A DNA stretch of 64,000 bases from Rhodospirillaceae bacterium (lineage in GTDB: Bacteria > Pseudomonadota > Alphaproteobacteria > DSM-16000 > Inquilinaceae), in assembly GCA_020638575.1 (NCBI GenBank), contig JACKIH010000003.1, forward strand, positions 101,001 to 165,000, read 5' to 3'. The notes under the pieces are model-generated. The model saw only the letters and a program-made list of their open reading frames with translations. It made no database searches and was not told the DNA's origin. The translations under genes were made by a program, and so were the position numbers. Shown in pieces: positions 17,469-25,940 of the stretch; positions within the stretch are counted from its first letter, which is position 1; every line of letters starts with the position of its first letter.

Positions 17469-18179
17469 TCAGCCCGCGGCGGGGATGGCCACGTCCGCCA
17501 GGCTGGCGCGCAACTCGGCGATGCCGATGGCGTCGCGGGCACTGGTGGGGTGTACCGCGGGCAGGGCGGCGGGGTGGCGCTTGAGGGCCGCTTCGGTGTC
17601 GCGCAGCACCGCGCGCACGGCCTCCGAGCCCGGCTTGTCCGCCTTGGTCAGCACCACCAGGTAGGACACCGCCGCCTCGTCCAGCAGCGTCATCATCTCC
17701 ACATCCGCCGGCTTCAGCCCATGGCGGGAATCGACCAGCAGGCACACCCGGCGCAGCGGCACGCGGCCGCGCAGGTAGGAGCGCAGCACCGTGTTCCAGG
17801 CCTTGGAGACCGCCTTGGACACCTTGGCGTAGCCGTAGCCCGGCATGTCCACCAGACCCAGCCGGTCGGCCAGGCTGAAGAACACGAGTTGCTGCGTGCG
17901 CCCCGGCGTGTGGGAGATGCGCGCCAGCGTGGCGCGCCCGGTGAGCGCGTTCACCAGGCTGGATTTGCCGACATTGGAGCGGCCGGCGAAAGCCACCTCC
18001 GGCAGGTCGTCCGGCGGTACCTGGTCGAGCGTGGCGGCAGCGTGGGTGAAGCGGCAGTCCTGGGCGAACAGGTAGCGCCCGCGCTCCAACCAGGCCGGGC
18101 GCTCGGCCGGATCCTCGGGACCCAAGGGCGAGAGCGCTGCCGTTCCGGCTGCGCCCTCGGCCTCCGCGGGAGCGGCCAC
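17469..18179 (-). CDS. engB: Ribosome biogenesis GTP-binding protein YsxC/EngB
   Basis: An essential-type GTPase involved in 50S subunit assembly. The G1 motif is AGRSNVGKSSL, G2 includes the TPGRTQQL switch I segment, G3 is DMPGYGYAKVS, and G4 is LTKADK. The GTG at 18179, just past the yidC stop, gives 236 residues, slightly longer than average because of an Ala/Glu-rich N-terminal stretch of about 30 residues. A later start is possible. The longer open frame upstream only overlaps yidC and is not a fusion. Confidence 0.92.
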   Translation of the reverse strand: MAAPAEAEGAAGTAALSPLGPEDPAERPAWLERGRYLFAQDCRFTHAAATLDQVPPDDLPEVAFAGRSNVGKSSLVNALTGRATLARISHTPGRTQQLVFFSLADRLGLVDMPGYGYAKVSKAVSKAWNTVLRSYLRGRVPLRRVCLLVDSRHGLKPADVEMMTLLDEAAVSYLVVLTKADKPGSEAVRAVLRDTEAALKRHPAALPAVHPTSARDAIGIAELRASLADVAIPAAG

Positions 18180-18181
18180 GG

Positions 18182-20233
18182 CTAGCGGCGACGCGGGCCG
18201 GGGGTGCCGGCACGGCGCCGGTTCTGCTGGCCGCGGGCCTGGCCCTTCTTCGGCCGCGGCGGCGACACCTGGCCGGGATTGCCCGCCGGTTCGGCTTCGC
18301 CGGCGCCCTCGCTCGCAGCGGCGCTGTCCGAGGCGTCGGCCCACACCTTCTTGCGGCCCGACTTGGCGGCGGACGCATTGTCTCCGGCATTGGGCGTGTG
18401 CACAGCGGCCAGCGACTTGGCGCGGGCGACGCGGCCGCCGCCGATCTTCACGCCCATCCGCTTCATGATGACGACCTGCTGCAGGATCGACAGCGAGTTG
18501 TTCCACGCCCAGTAGATCACCAGGCCGGCCGGGAACCGCGCCAGCACGAAGGTGAACACGATGGGCAGCATCATGAAGATCTTCTGCTGCACCGGGTCGG
18601 CCGGGGCCGGGTTCACCCGCTGCTGCAAGAACATGGTGACGCCCATGATCAGCGGCCACACGCCGATCATCAGCATCGACGGCGGCTCCCAGGGGATCAG
18701 CCCGAACAGGTTGAACACGGTGGTGGGATCGGGCGCCGACAGGTCCTGGATCCAGCCGAAGAACGGCGCATGGCGCATTTCGATGGTGACGAACAGCACC
18801 TTGTAGAGCGCGAAGAACACCGGGATCTGAATGAGGATCGGCAGGCAGCCCGAGGCAGGGCTGACCTTCTCCCGCCGATAGAGCGCCATGATCTCCTGCT
18901 GCTGCTTCTGCCGGTCGTCGCCGTAGCGCTCGCGGATCTTGGTCATCTCCGGCTGCAGCGCCTTCATCTTGGACATCGCCCGGTAGGACTTGTTGGCCAA
19001 GGGGAAGAACAGCAGCTTCAGGCACACCGTAAAGATCAGGATGGCGATACCGAAATTTCCGACAATGGAATGGATCCAGGCAATCGCCGTGAAGAACGGC
19101 CGCGTGAGGAAGTAGAACCAGCCAAAATCGATCGCCAGCTCGAAATTGTCGATGCCGTAGTCATCCTGGTACTGGTCGATCAGGGCGACTTCCTTGGCAC
19201 CGGCAAACACATGGTTGACGCTTTCGGCCGTCTCGCCGGGTTCGACGGTGACGTCGTCCATGCGGTAGACGGCGTAATAGCGGCTCTCCCCGGCATGCTC
19301 GTTGTAGATGAACGAGGCATGCATGGTGCGGTCCTGGTCGGGGACGATGGCCACCAGCCAATACTTGTCGGTGAAGCCCAGCCAGCCGCCGGTGCTGTCG
19401 TAGTCGACCCGGTGATTGTCGTCGTCCGACAGGTCGTCGTAGTCGTATTCTTCCAGCGTGCCGTCGAACACGCCGTAGGGGCCTTCGTGCAGGATGAAGT
19501 AGCCCAGCGTGTCGGGCGTGCCGTAGCGCAGCACGCGCGAATACGGCGTCAGCGTCACCGGTTCGTCGGTGGTGTTGGTGACGCGCTCGGTCACCGTGAA
19601 CATGTAGTTTTCGTCGACCTGGTAGATGCGCTCCAGCGTCAGCCCATTGTCCAGCTCGTGGCGCAGGGTCACCGGCTGGTTGGCGCCGATCTCCTCGCGG
19701 TCGGCTTCCCACAGGGTGTCGGGCGTCGTCAGCGGCGTGCCTTCGGTGTCGGTGAAGCCCACGTCCACCAGGTAGGGATGCGGCGAACCGCGCGGCGACA
19801 GCAGCACGATCTCCGGGCTGTCGGGATCGACGGTCTCGCGGTAGCCGGCGAGGGTCAGGTCGTCCAGGTTGCCGCCACGCAGGGAGATCGAGCCGGACAC
19901 GCCGCGCAATGCGCCTTCTTCGTTGCCCGGCCGTTCGGTGTTGATGAGGACGCGCGGGGTTTCCTCAAGGGCCGTCTCGCGCGAGACGGCGGTCTGTCCA
20001 CCGCCTTCCACCAGCCCGGTACCGTCCACGCCGGTTCCGGCGGTTTCGCCGACCACCGGACCGCCATCGGTCAGACCGACCGTATCGGTATTGGTGGCGG
20101 GGCCGCCGTCCTCTGCCTGGCCGGCCGTCGGCTGGTCGCTGTCCTGCGAGGGCGGCGCCAGGAAGAACTGGAAGCCGAGCAGGATCAGGATCGACAAGAC
20201 GATCGCGAGGATCAGGTTTCTCTGGTCGGTCAT
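18182..20233 (-). CDS. yidC: Membrane protein insertase YidC (long gram-negative form)
   Basis: Inserts and folds inner-membrane proteins, alone or with SecYEG. At 683 residues it is longer than E. coli YidC (548). It has an N-terminal membrane anchor (NLILAIVLSILILLGFQFF), a large periplasmic domain, and the conserved five-helix core (IAILIFTVCLKLLFFPL; SGCLPILIQIPVFFALYKVL; MLPIVFTFVLARFPAGLVIYW). An acidic low-complexity linker follows the first helix. A C-terminal tail of roughly 90 residues is rich in Ala, Lys and Arg and may contact ribosomes, as in other alphaproteobacteria. It is part of rpmH-rnpA-yidD-yidC. Confidence 0.96.
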   Translation of the reverse strand: MTDQRNLILAIVLSILILLGFQFFLAPPSQDSDQPTAGQAEDGGPATNTDTVGLTDGGPVVGETAGTGVDGTGLVEGGGQTAVSRETALEETPRVLINTERPGNEEGALRGVSGSISLRGGNLDDLTLAGYRETVDPDSPEIVLLSPRGSPHPYLVDVGFTDTEGTPLTTPDTLWEADREEIGANQPVTLRHELDNGLTLERIYQVDENYMFTVTERVTNTTDEPVTLTPYSRVLRYGTPDTLGYFILHEGPYGVFDGTLEEYDYDDLSDDDNHRVDYDSTGGWLGFTDKYWLVAIVPDQDRTMHASFIYNEHAGESRYYAVYRMDDVTVEPGETAESVNHVFAGAKEVALIDQYQDDYGIDNFELAIDFGWFYFLTRPFFTAIAWIHSIVGNFGIAILIFTVCLKLLFFPLANKSYRAMSKMKALQPEMTKIRERYGDDRQKQQQEIMALYRREKVSPASGCLPILIQIPVFFALYKVLFVTIEMRHAPFFGWIQDLSAPDPTTVFNLFGLIPWEPPSMLMIGVWPLIMGVTMFLQQRVNPAPADPVQQKIFMMLPIVFTFVLARFPAGLVIYWAWNNSLSILQQVVIMKRMGVKIGGGRVARAKSLAAVHTPNAGDNASAAKSGRKKVWADASDSAAASEGAGEAEPAGNPGQVSPPRPKKGQARGQQNRRRAGTPGPRRR

Positions 20234-20251
20234 AGCGGCTTTCCGCAGGGC

Positions 20252-20572
20252 TCAGCGGGCGTGGTGCCGGCCCTGGCACAGATCGGCGTTGAGGTCGTGG
20301 GAATGGGAAGCCGGGACGGGATCGTAACCGGCGGCGCAGCCCGGCCGGCAGCGGCCGAGACGGCGCAGAGTAAGCCAGCCGCCGCGCAGGGCGCCGTGGC
20401 GGCGAATCGCCTCCAGCCCGTACTCCGAACAGGTGGGCACGAACCGGCAGTTGCCGCCGATCAGCGGCGACAGGGTGTAGCGATAGGCCAGCACCAGGCC
20501 GATCAGCAGGCGCGCCGCCGGACTGGGAGAGGCCGGCGCGGCGGCCGGCGGCCGGTCGGTCCCGCGGCTCAT
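20252..20572 (-). CDS. yidD: Membrane protein insertion efficiency factor YidD
   Basis: A 106-residue protein with the YidD core: AYRYTLSPLIGGNCRFVPTCSEYGLEAIRRHGALRG, including the three conserved cysteines of the family (CRFVPTCS and the later GRCRPGC). It has an amphipathic N-terminal helix and aids YidC-dependent insertion. The ATG at 20572 overlaps the rnpA stop by ATGA. The C-terminal tail with SHSHDLNADLCQGRHHAR is His-rich, possibly incidental. Confidence 0.93.
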   Translation of the reverse strand: MSRGTDRPPAAAPASPSPAARLLIGLVLAYRYTLSPLIGGNCRFVPTCSEYGLEAIRRHGALRGGWLTLRRLGRCRPGCAAGYDPVPASHSHDLNADLCQGRHHAR

Positions 20573-21036
20573 GGGCGTTCGCCTTCCTGCCGGGCCGTCG
20601 CGCCAGGACCCTGGCCGCGCTTGTCGCGCAGCAACCGGCGCAGTGCGGTTTCCAGGTCTCCGCGCAGCGTCCAGGCCGGGCATTCGGCGGTTTCGCGGCG
20701 AGCGATCAACACGATGTCGTGATGCGGCGGCACGATCTGCGGCAGTAGGGCCAGCGCCAAAGCCCGCAGGCGGCGGCGCGCCCGGTTGCGGGTGACGGCG
20801 TTGCCCACCTTCTTGCTGGCGGTCAGCCCGTAGCGCAGCGGTGCGGCACCGGCGGCGATCTCCGCCGGCGACTGGCGGCGCATCTGCACCACGACCGTGC
20901 CCATGCCGACTCGCCGGCGCGTCGCGGCCACCGCCAGGAACTGGCTGCGCTGCTTCAATACCTCCGGCCGCACCGCAGGCACGACACCTGCAGCGGCTCC
21001 GGCATCTGACGGTGCGCCCGCCACCGGCCCCCTCAC
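20569..21036 (-). CDS. rnpA: Ribonuclease P protein component
   Basis: Protein subunit of RNase P, which matures tRNA 5' ends. The RNR motif region is YGLTASKKVGNAVTRNRARRRLRAL, preceded by LKQRSQFLAVAATRRR, the usual N-terminal aromatic/basic segment. The frame starts at GTG 21036, 28 bases after rpmH; a second GTG at 20982 would give a more typical length and cannot be excluded. It overlaps yidD. Confidence 0.93.
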   Translation of the reverse strand: MRGPVAGAPSDAGAAAGVVPAVRPEVLKQRSQFLAVAATRRRVGMGTVVVQMRRQSPAEIAAGAAPLRYGLTASKKVGNAVTRNRARRRLRALALALLPQIVPPHHDIVLIARRETAECPAWTLRGDLETALRRLLRDKRGQGPGATARQEGERP

Positions 21037-21064
21037 GACCTGGAGGTCCGCCCGGCCCCCAAGG

Positions 21065-21199
21065 TCAGGCGCTCAGCTTCTTGCGGCCCTTGGCGCGGCG
21101 ACGGGCAATGACGGCCCGGCCCGCCGGAGTGGCCATGCGGGAACGGAAGCCGTGGCGGCGCTTGCGCACCAGTCGGCTAGGTTGAAACGGTCTCTTCAC
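21065..21199 (-). CDS. rpmH: 50S ribosomal protein L34
   Basis: A 44-residue basic protein: KRPFQPSRLVRKRRHGFRSRM, then ATPAGRAVIARRRAKGRKKLSA, which is a full L34. The start is GTG at 21199 with GGAAGGAT about seven bases upstream. It is the first gene of the long minus-strand run, with a promoter 90 bases upstream. Confidence 0.97.
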   Translation of the reverse strand: MKRPFQPSRLVRKRRHGFRSRMATPAGRAVIARRRAKGRKKLSA

Positions 21200-21498
21200 C
21201 GGACGATCCTTCCACCTAAAGCACGAGCCGAGACATGCCCGAACCGCCTGTATGCGGTTCAGGGTCCCGATCTCGGCGGTCAAGGCCGCTGTATAGGGTC
21301 GCCTCCCGCCGCCTGTCAAACGCACCGCGGCACCGCAGGACGGCACGGCGGGCATGTGTGACCGGACGCACACCTTGAATGCCGGTCACCGAATGGTGAG
21401 TGGAGCGTGTGCGCGGGCCGGCCTAAGTCCTGAAATGCGCACCGGCCGGGCCGCTGCGCCACCGCCACAGCCGAGCCGGGCCCTGAGGATGAGCGGCG
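21200..21498. other. Divergent promoter region and rpmH leader
   Basis: About 300 bases between rpmH (minus) and the VTT protein (plus). The rpmH promoter is at 21290-21319. The transcribed rpmH leader includes a perfect 7-bp hairpin, GAACCGC (21241-21247) with GCGGTTC (21254-21260), just downstream of the start site. The rest, 21330-21498, is GC-rich with no recognisable element beyond GAGGATGAG near the VTT start. Confidence 0.5.
21290..21319 (-). promoter_or_regulatory. Sigma-70 type promoter of rpmH-rnpA-yidD-yidC
   Basis: On the minus strand a perfect -35 box TTGACA (21314-21319) is separated by 18 bases from TATACA (21290-21295), one base from the -10 consensus. Transcription would begin near 21283, leaving a leader of roughly 85 bases before the rpmH GTG. 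A promoter this close to consensus suits a ribosomal-protein operon. Confidence 0.75.
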
Positions 21499-22260
21499 AT
21501 GTCCGAACATAACTGCGGCAAACCGACCAGCGAAGACCCGCCGACGTGCCGGCGCAGCCTTGCCCGGTTCGCGCCGGTCGCGGTGCTGGCGGGCGGGCTG
21601 GCGCTGGTCTTCGTGTTCGATTTGCACGACCTGATCAGCCTGTCGGCCCTGCACGAGCACCGCGAGGACTTGACCGGCTTCGTGGCCGACAACCTGGTGG
21701 CGGCCGCCGCCGCGTTCATGGCCATCTATGCCGTTGCCACGGCCCTGTCGGTACCGGGCGGTGCCGTCCTCACGCTGGTCGGCGGCTTTCTCTTCGGTGT
21801 GGTGATCGGCGGCGTGCTGGTGGTGGTGGCGGCCACAGTCGGCGCCGTCGGCGTATTCCTGGCGGCGCGCACGGCGCTTGGCGACACGCTCAGGCGGCGG
21901 TCCGGCGGCTGGCTGAAGCGCCTGGAAGGCGGCTTCCGGCGCAACGCCTTCAGCTACCTGCTGACACTGCGGCTGATCCCCCTTGTGCCGTTCTGGCTGG
22001 TCAACCTGGCACCGGCCTTCTTCGGCGTGCCGCTGGGCACGTTCGTGATCACCACCGTGGTCGGCATCATCCCCGGCACCATCGTCTACGTCGGCGTCGG
22101 CAACGGGTTGGGGGCGACGCTGGATGCTGGCGAAGACCCCGATCTCGGCATCATCCTCGATCCGGAGATCCTGCTGCCGCTGCTCGGGCTCGCCTTGTTG
22201 TCGCTGCTGCCGCTGGCCTACCGCCACTGGCGCGGACGCACGCGGGAGCTGGCGCCGTGA
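21499..22260 (+). CDS. TVP38/TMEM64 (VTT domain) membrane protein
   Basis: A 253-residue inner-membrane protein of the DedA/VTT superfamily. After a first helix there is a soluble loop (LHEHREDLTGFVADN), then LSVPGGAVLTLVGGFLFGVVIGGV and LTLRLIPLVPFWLVNLAPAFFGVPLGTF, the two reentrant-type segments that define the VTT domain, with the conserved Arg-Leu-Ile-Pro and Gly-rich motifs. Members are thought to act in lipid scrambling or small-solute transport. The stop overlaps the next gene's GTG, so the two are coupled; this pairing with a disulfide oxidoreductase recurs in bacteria. Confidence 0.88.
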   Translation: MSEHNCGKPTSEDPPTCRRSLARFAPVAVLAGGLALVFVFDLHDLISLSALHEHREDLTGFVADNLVAAAAAFMAIYAVATALSVPGGAVLTLVGGFLFGVVIGGVLVVVAATVGAVGVFLAARTALGDTLRRRSGGWLKRLEGGFRRNAFSYLLTLRLIPLVPFWLVNLAPAFFGVPLGTFVITTVVGIIPGTIVYVGVGNGLGATLDAGEDPDLGIILDPEILLPLLGLALLSLLPLAYRHWRGRTRELAP

Positions 22261-23684
22261 GGCGGCGGATCGACACCGACCTGTGCGTCATCGGCGGCGG
22301 CTCGGCTGGCCTCAGCGTCGCCGCCGGGGCGGTGCAGATGGGCGCTTCCACCGTGCTGATCGAACGCGGCGCCATGGGCGGCGACTGCCTGAACACCGGC
22401 TGCGTGCCGTCCAAGGCGCTGCTGGCGGCCGCTCGCACGGCCGAGACGATGCGCCGGGCCGGCCGCTTCGGGCTGCCGACGGTGGATCCGCAGATCGATT
22501 TCGCCCGTGTCCACGACCACGTGCACGGCGTCATCGCCGCCATCGCGCCCATCGACAGCCAGGAGCGGTTCGAGGGATTGGGCGTGACGGTGCTGCGGGA
22601 GACGGCGATCTTCACGAGTCCCGATACCCTTCTGGCCGGCGATGTGGAGGTGAGGGCGCGGCGCTTCGTCATCGCCACCGGCTCGGCTCCGGCGGTGCCG
22701 CCGCTCCCCGGGCTCGACCGCGTGCCGTTCCTCACCAACGAGACGATCTTCGGGCTCAGCGCGGCGCCCGGCCACTTGGTGGTATTGGGCGGCGGCCCCA
22801 TCGGCGTGGAGATGGCCCAGGCCCACCGCCGGCTGGGCTGCCGCGTTACCGTCGTGGAGCGGGCCAAGCTGCTGCCCAAGGACGATCCGGACCTGGTGGA
22901 CGTGGTGCGACGGACCCTGACGGCCGATGGCGTGGAGATTCTGGAAGGCGTGCGCGCCACTGCCGTCGCACCGGATGGGGACGGCGTGGTCCTCGACGCC
23001 GAGCGCGGCGGCGAAACGATCCGCATCGCCGGCTCGCACCTGCTGGTGGCGGTGGGCCGCCGCGCCATGGTGGATGGGCTCGGGCTGGACCAGGCCGGCG
23101 TTGCCCACACCCCCGCCGGCATCACCGTCGATCGCCGCCTGCGCACCTCCAACCGGCGCATCTACGCCATCGGCGACGTCACGGGCGGGCCGCAGTTCAC
23201 CCATGTGGCCAGCCACCATGCGTCGGTCGTCCTGCGCAGCATCCTCTTCCGCCTGCCGGCCAAGGTGAACGACCGGGCGTTGCCGTGGGTCACCTATTGC
23301 GAGCCGGAGCTCGCCAATGTGGGGCTGACGGAAGCGGCCGCGCGGGCCCGCTACGGCGATTTCGTGCAGGTGGCCGAGTGGTCGTTCGCCGACAACGACC
23401 GCGCCCAGGCCGAGCACGCCACGGACGGCCGCATCAAGGTCGTGGCGACCAAGCGGGGCCGCGTGCTTGGGGCTGGCATCGTCGGCCCCCATGCCGGCGA
23501 GCTGATCCTGCCGTGGGGGCTGGCGATCGCCCGCGGCATCCGTCTGAGCACGCTGGTCGGGCTGATCGTGCCCTATCCCACCCTTTCGGAGGTCTCCAAA
23601 CGGGCCGCCGGAGCCTTCTACGCTGCCAAGCTGTTCAGCGAGCGCACCCGCAAGGTCGTTCGCTTCCTCGCCCGCTTCGGGTAG
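22257..23684 (+). CDS. FAD-dependent pyridine nucleotide-disulfide oxidoreductase (mercuric reductase/DLDH-like)
   Basis: A 475-residue flavoenzyme. Motifs are LCVIGGGSAGLSVAAGA (FAD), GDCLNTGCVPSKALL (redox-active CxxxxC), VVLGGGPIGVEMAQAHRRLG (NAD(P)), IYAIGDVTGGPQFTHVA, and the C-terminal dimerisation domain. The dimer motif that is HPTxxE in lipoamide dehydrogenase reads YPTLSE here, so the catalytic His is replaced by Tyr. MerA also has Tyr at this site, but the N-terminal metal domain and C-terminal cysteine pair of MerA are absent. A genuine lipoamide dehydrogenase is therefore unlikely; the substrate is unknown. The start is GTG 22257, overlapping the VTT gene. Confidence 0.88.
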   Translation: MRRRIDTDLCVIGGGSAGLSVAAGAVQMGASTVLIERGAMGGDCLNTGCVPSKALLAAARTAETMRRAGRFGLPTVDPQIDFARVHDHVHGVIAAIAPIDSQERFEGLGVTVLRETAIFTSPDTLLAGDVEVRARRFVIATGSAPAVPPLPGLDRVPFLTNETIFGLSAAPGHLVVLGGGPIGVEMAQAHRRLGCRVTVVERAKLLPKDDPDLVDVVRRTLTADGVEILEGVRATAVAPDGDGVVLDAERGGETIRIAGSHLLVAVGRRAMVDGLGLDQAGVAHTPAGITVDRRLRTSNRRIYAIGDVTGGPQFTHVASHHASVVLRSILFRLPAKVNDRALPWVTYCEPELANVGLTEAAARARYGDFVQVAEWSFADNDRAQAEHATDGRIKVVATKRGRVLGAGIVGPHAGELILPWGLAIARGIRLSTLVGLIVPYPTLSEVSKRAAGAFYAAKLFSERTRKVVRFLARFG

Positions 23685-23738
23685 ATCAAAAGGGGCGGCG
23701 CTCAACCGGGCACCGCACAGTTATCCGGGCGAGCGACC

Positions 23739-25118
23739 ATGGCCCACCGTCTCCGCCTGCCGCGCGGGCTGTCCGCCCGGCTTCTGCTGCTGACCATCCT
23801 GTTCGTGATGGTGGCCGAGGTGCTGATCTATACGCCCTCGATCGCCCGCTTCCGCCAGGCCTGGCTGACGGAGAAGGCAGCCGCCGCCCACCTGGCGGCA
23901 CTGGCCACCGTGGATGCCCCGGAGCACATGGTGACGGAGGATCTGGAGCGCGAGATCCTCGACCACATCGACGCCTACCGCGTGTTCATGACGCGCAGCG
24001 AGCAGCCGATGTACGTGCTGGGCCGGTTGCCGCCGGCTCCGGTCTCCGACACCATCGATTTGGACGCGCAGGGCACCTTCGACCTGATCTACGGCGCCTT
24101 CGATGCACTGGCGAATGGTTCCGGGCGGGTGGCGCTGCTCATCGCACAATCGCCGCGGGATCCCGAGGTGCAGATCGAGGTGATCTTCGACGAGACGCCG
24201 CTGGTCGCGGATATGTGGCGCTATTCCGGGCGCATCCTGATGCTCTCGGTGATCATCGCCCTGATCACCGCAAGCCTGGTGTTCTTCACCGTACGCTGGC
24301 TGGCGATCCGGCCGCTCAGCCGGTTTGCCGACAGCGTGCTGCGATTCCGCGATACCCCCGACCGCGACGACGCGGTGATCGTGCCGAGCGCGCGCACCGA
24401 CGAGGTGGGCTATGCCGAGCGCGCGCTGCGCGACATGCAGATCGCCGTCCGCTCCGCCTTGCGCCAGCAGGCACGCCTGGCCGCCCTGGGTACGGCGATG
24501 ACGCGCATCAACCACGACCTGCGCAACATGCTGGCATCGGCCTCGCTGGTGTCCGAACGGTTGACCGAACTGGACGATCCGGAGGCGCGCAAGGCAGCGC
24601 CCCGCATCCTCAACGCCATCGATCGGGCGGTGGAACTGTGCGCGCGCACATTGGCATTCGCCCGCGAGGAGGGCGCGCCGCTGGTGACGGTACCCGTCGA
24701 CCTGCACGACCTGGCAGCGGACGCCGAACGCGACCTGGTCGGCGCACGCTCGCCCAACGCCCGCTGGGTGAACGAGGTGCCGCGCGGTCTTACCGTTGCC
24801 GCCGACCGCAGCCAACTCGCCCGCGTGCTCGTCAACCTCGGCAGCAATGCCTTCCAGGCCGGCGCCGAACGCGTGGGCCTGCGCGCGGAGGTGGAGGAAG
24901 ACCGGGTCGTGGTCGAAGTGAGCGACGATGCCGGCGGACTGCCGCCGCGGGCCCGTGCGCACCTGTTCCAGCCCTTCGCCGGCTCGGCCCGGCCGGGCGG
25001 TACCGGGCTGGGGCTGGCCATCGCGCGGGAGATCGTCGCCGCCCACGGCGGCACGCTCATGCTCGCCAGGACAGGGGCCGACGGCACCGTGTTCCGGATC
25101 TCGCTTCCGCGATCATAG
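23739..25118 (+). CDS. Sensor histidine kinase
   Basis: A 459-residue membrane-bound kinase. It has an N-terminal helix (LSARLLLLTILFVMVAEVLIY), a sensory periplasmic domain of about 140 residues, a second helix (ILMLSVIIALITASLVFFTV) followed by a HAMP-like linker, an H-box (MTRINHDLRNMLASAS), and an ATPase domain with N-box VNLGSNAFQAG, G1 DDAGGLP and G2 GTGLGLAIAREIV. The HDLRN form of the H-box differs from the common HELRTP. No response regulator gene is next to it, so its partner is encoded elsewhere. It starts 54 bases after the flavoenzyme gene. Confidence 0.9.
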   Translation: MAHRLRLPRGLSARLLLLTILFVMVAEVLIYTPSIARFRQAWLTEKAAAAHLAALATVDAPEHMVTEDLEREILDHIDAYRVFMTRSEQPMYVLGRLPPAPVSDTIDLDAQGTFDLIYGAFDALANGSGRVALLIAQSPRDPEVQIEVIFDETPLVADMWRYSGRILMLSVIIALITASLVFFTVRWLAIRPLSRFADSVLRFRDTPDRDDAVIVPSARTDEVGYAERALRDMQIAVRSALRQQARLAALGTAMTRINHDLRNMLASASLVSERLTELDDPEARKAAPRILNAIDRAVELCARTLAFAREEGAPLVTVPVDLHDLAADAERDLVGARSPNARWVNEVPRGLTVAADRSQLARVLVNLGSNAFQAGAERVGLRAEVEEDRVVVEVSDDAGGLPPRARAHLFQPFAGSARPGGTGLGLAIAREIVAAHGGTLMLARTGADGTVFRISLPRS

Positions 25119-25150
25119 GGCGGGGCGGTGGAGGGGAGGAGGTGCTGCCG

Positions 25151-25663
25151 TCAGGCCCGCGCCATCCGCCGGGTCAGCGGGCGCAGCATGTCGTGCGACA
25201 GCCCGAACCGCTTGCACAACAGCTTCGTTTCCACGCAATGGCCGCGGTTGCGAAAACGCTCGGTCAGCCAATGCCCGCCATCCAGCGCGTCGCCGGGCGA
25301 GGCCACGGGCAGCAGGGTGTGCACGGCCAGGCAGCCATGGCGCAGGGCGACGTCTTCCACGGCGTCCAGCAGAACGTCGGCGACCATGCCGGGGGTGAAG
25401 AGATCGAGCACGAAGACGTTATCGACGTTCAGCACCTGGCCATGGGTGAGGTGCGGCGCAATCGTGTAGCTGAACAGGCCGTGCAGGTAGCTGCCGTTGG
25501 TAACGACAACGATGCCGCCCTCGTCCTCGGGGCGACTGCCCATGCGCGTGGCAAAGGATCGCCAATCGTCGATATGCGATCCAGGCAAAGACGATTGGAT
25601 AATCGGCCACGCCTGATCAATCTGCTTGGGCGCCAGGCGGGCGAACAGGAAAAGGTCGCTCAT
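25151..25663 (-). CDS. Hypothetical protein with GNAT-like layout, behind an FNR box
   Basis: A 170-residue protein that I do not recognise. The order of predicted elements (IVVVTNGSYLHGLFSYTIA; VLNVDNVFVLDLF; PGMVADVLLDAVEDVALRHGC; LAVHTLLP; WLTERFRNRGH) resembles a GNAT acetyltransferase fold, but the diagnostic acetyl-CoA loop (Q/RxxGxG/A) is not evident. The ATG at 25663 (MSDLFLFARLAPKQ) is preferred; the frame is open to 25714. A perfect FNR palindrome lies 60 bases upstream and the divergent neighbour is an FNR-type regulator, so expression under low oxygen is likely. Its function is unknown. Confidence 0.7.
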   Translation of the reverse strand: MSDLFLFARLAPKQIDQAWPIIQSSLPGSHIDDWRSFATRMGSRPEDEGGIVVVTNGSYLHGLFSYTIAPHLTHGQVLNVDNVFVLDLFTPGMVADVLLDAVEDVALRHGCLAVHTLLPVASPGDALDGGHWLTERFRNRGHCVETKLLCKRFGLSHDMLRPLTRRMARA

Positions 25664-25722
25664 CACGTCATCCGACAAACCAGACGTGCGACGAATGCTG
25701 CCGCTAGCGTGCACCGGCTGCG

Positions 25723-25736
25723 TTGATGTACATCAA
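25723..25736. promoter_or_regulatory. FNR/Anr-type box
   Basis: TTGATGTACATCAA is a perfect palindrome matching the FNR consensus TTGAT-N4-ATCAA at all ten positions. Its centre is about 66 bases upstream of the start codon at 25663, which would allow a class II (-41.5) promoter with a leader of about 25 bases. It is about 205 bases from the regulator's start codon on the other side. The recognition helix of the neighbouring regulator matches FNR residue for residue at the DNA-contact positions. Confidence 0.85.
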
Positions 25737-25940
25737 GCTGGCGCTGTGGATTTGCTTGCGGTCCCCGGCGCGCCGGTCGGTTCGTCACACCTCGCCCGTG
25801 CCGTGGGCAGTCGGCGGCAAGTCCATACTGCACCTATGGGTAACTAGGCTTATGCACCTTCCACATAGTCTTGGTTGCAAGGCCGGCTACATTCCGTCAG
25901 ACTTCAAAGTAAGAGAACACGCACTGGGAGGGAGGGGCTC

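Noticed and set aside
15643..18390. A 915-codon frame suggesting a fused HAD protein
   Set aside because: Only the last 237 codons look like protein. The rest overlaps argB and engB in another frame, so there is no fusion.
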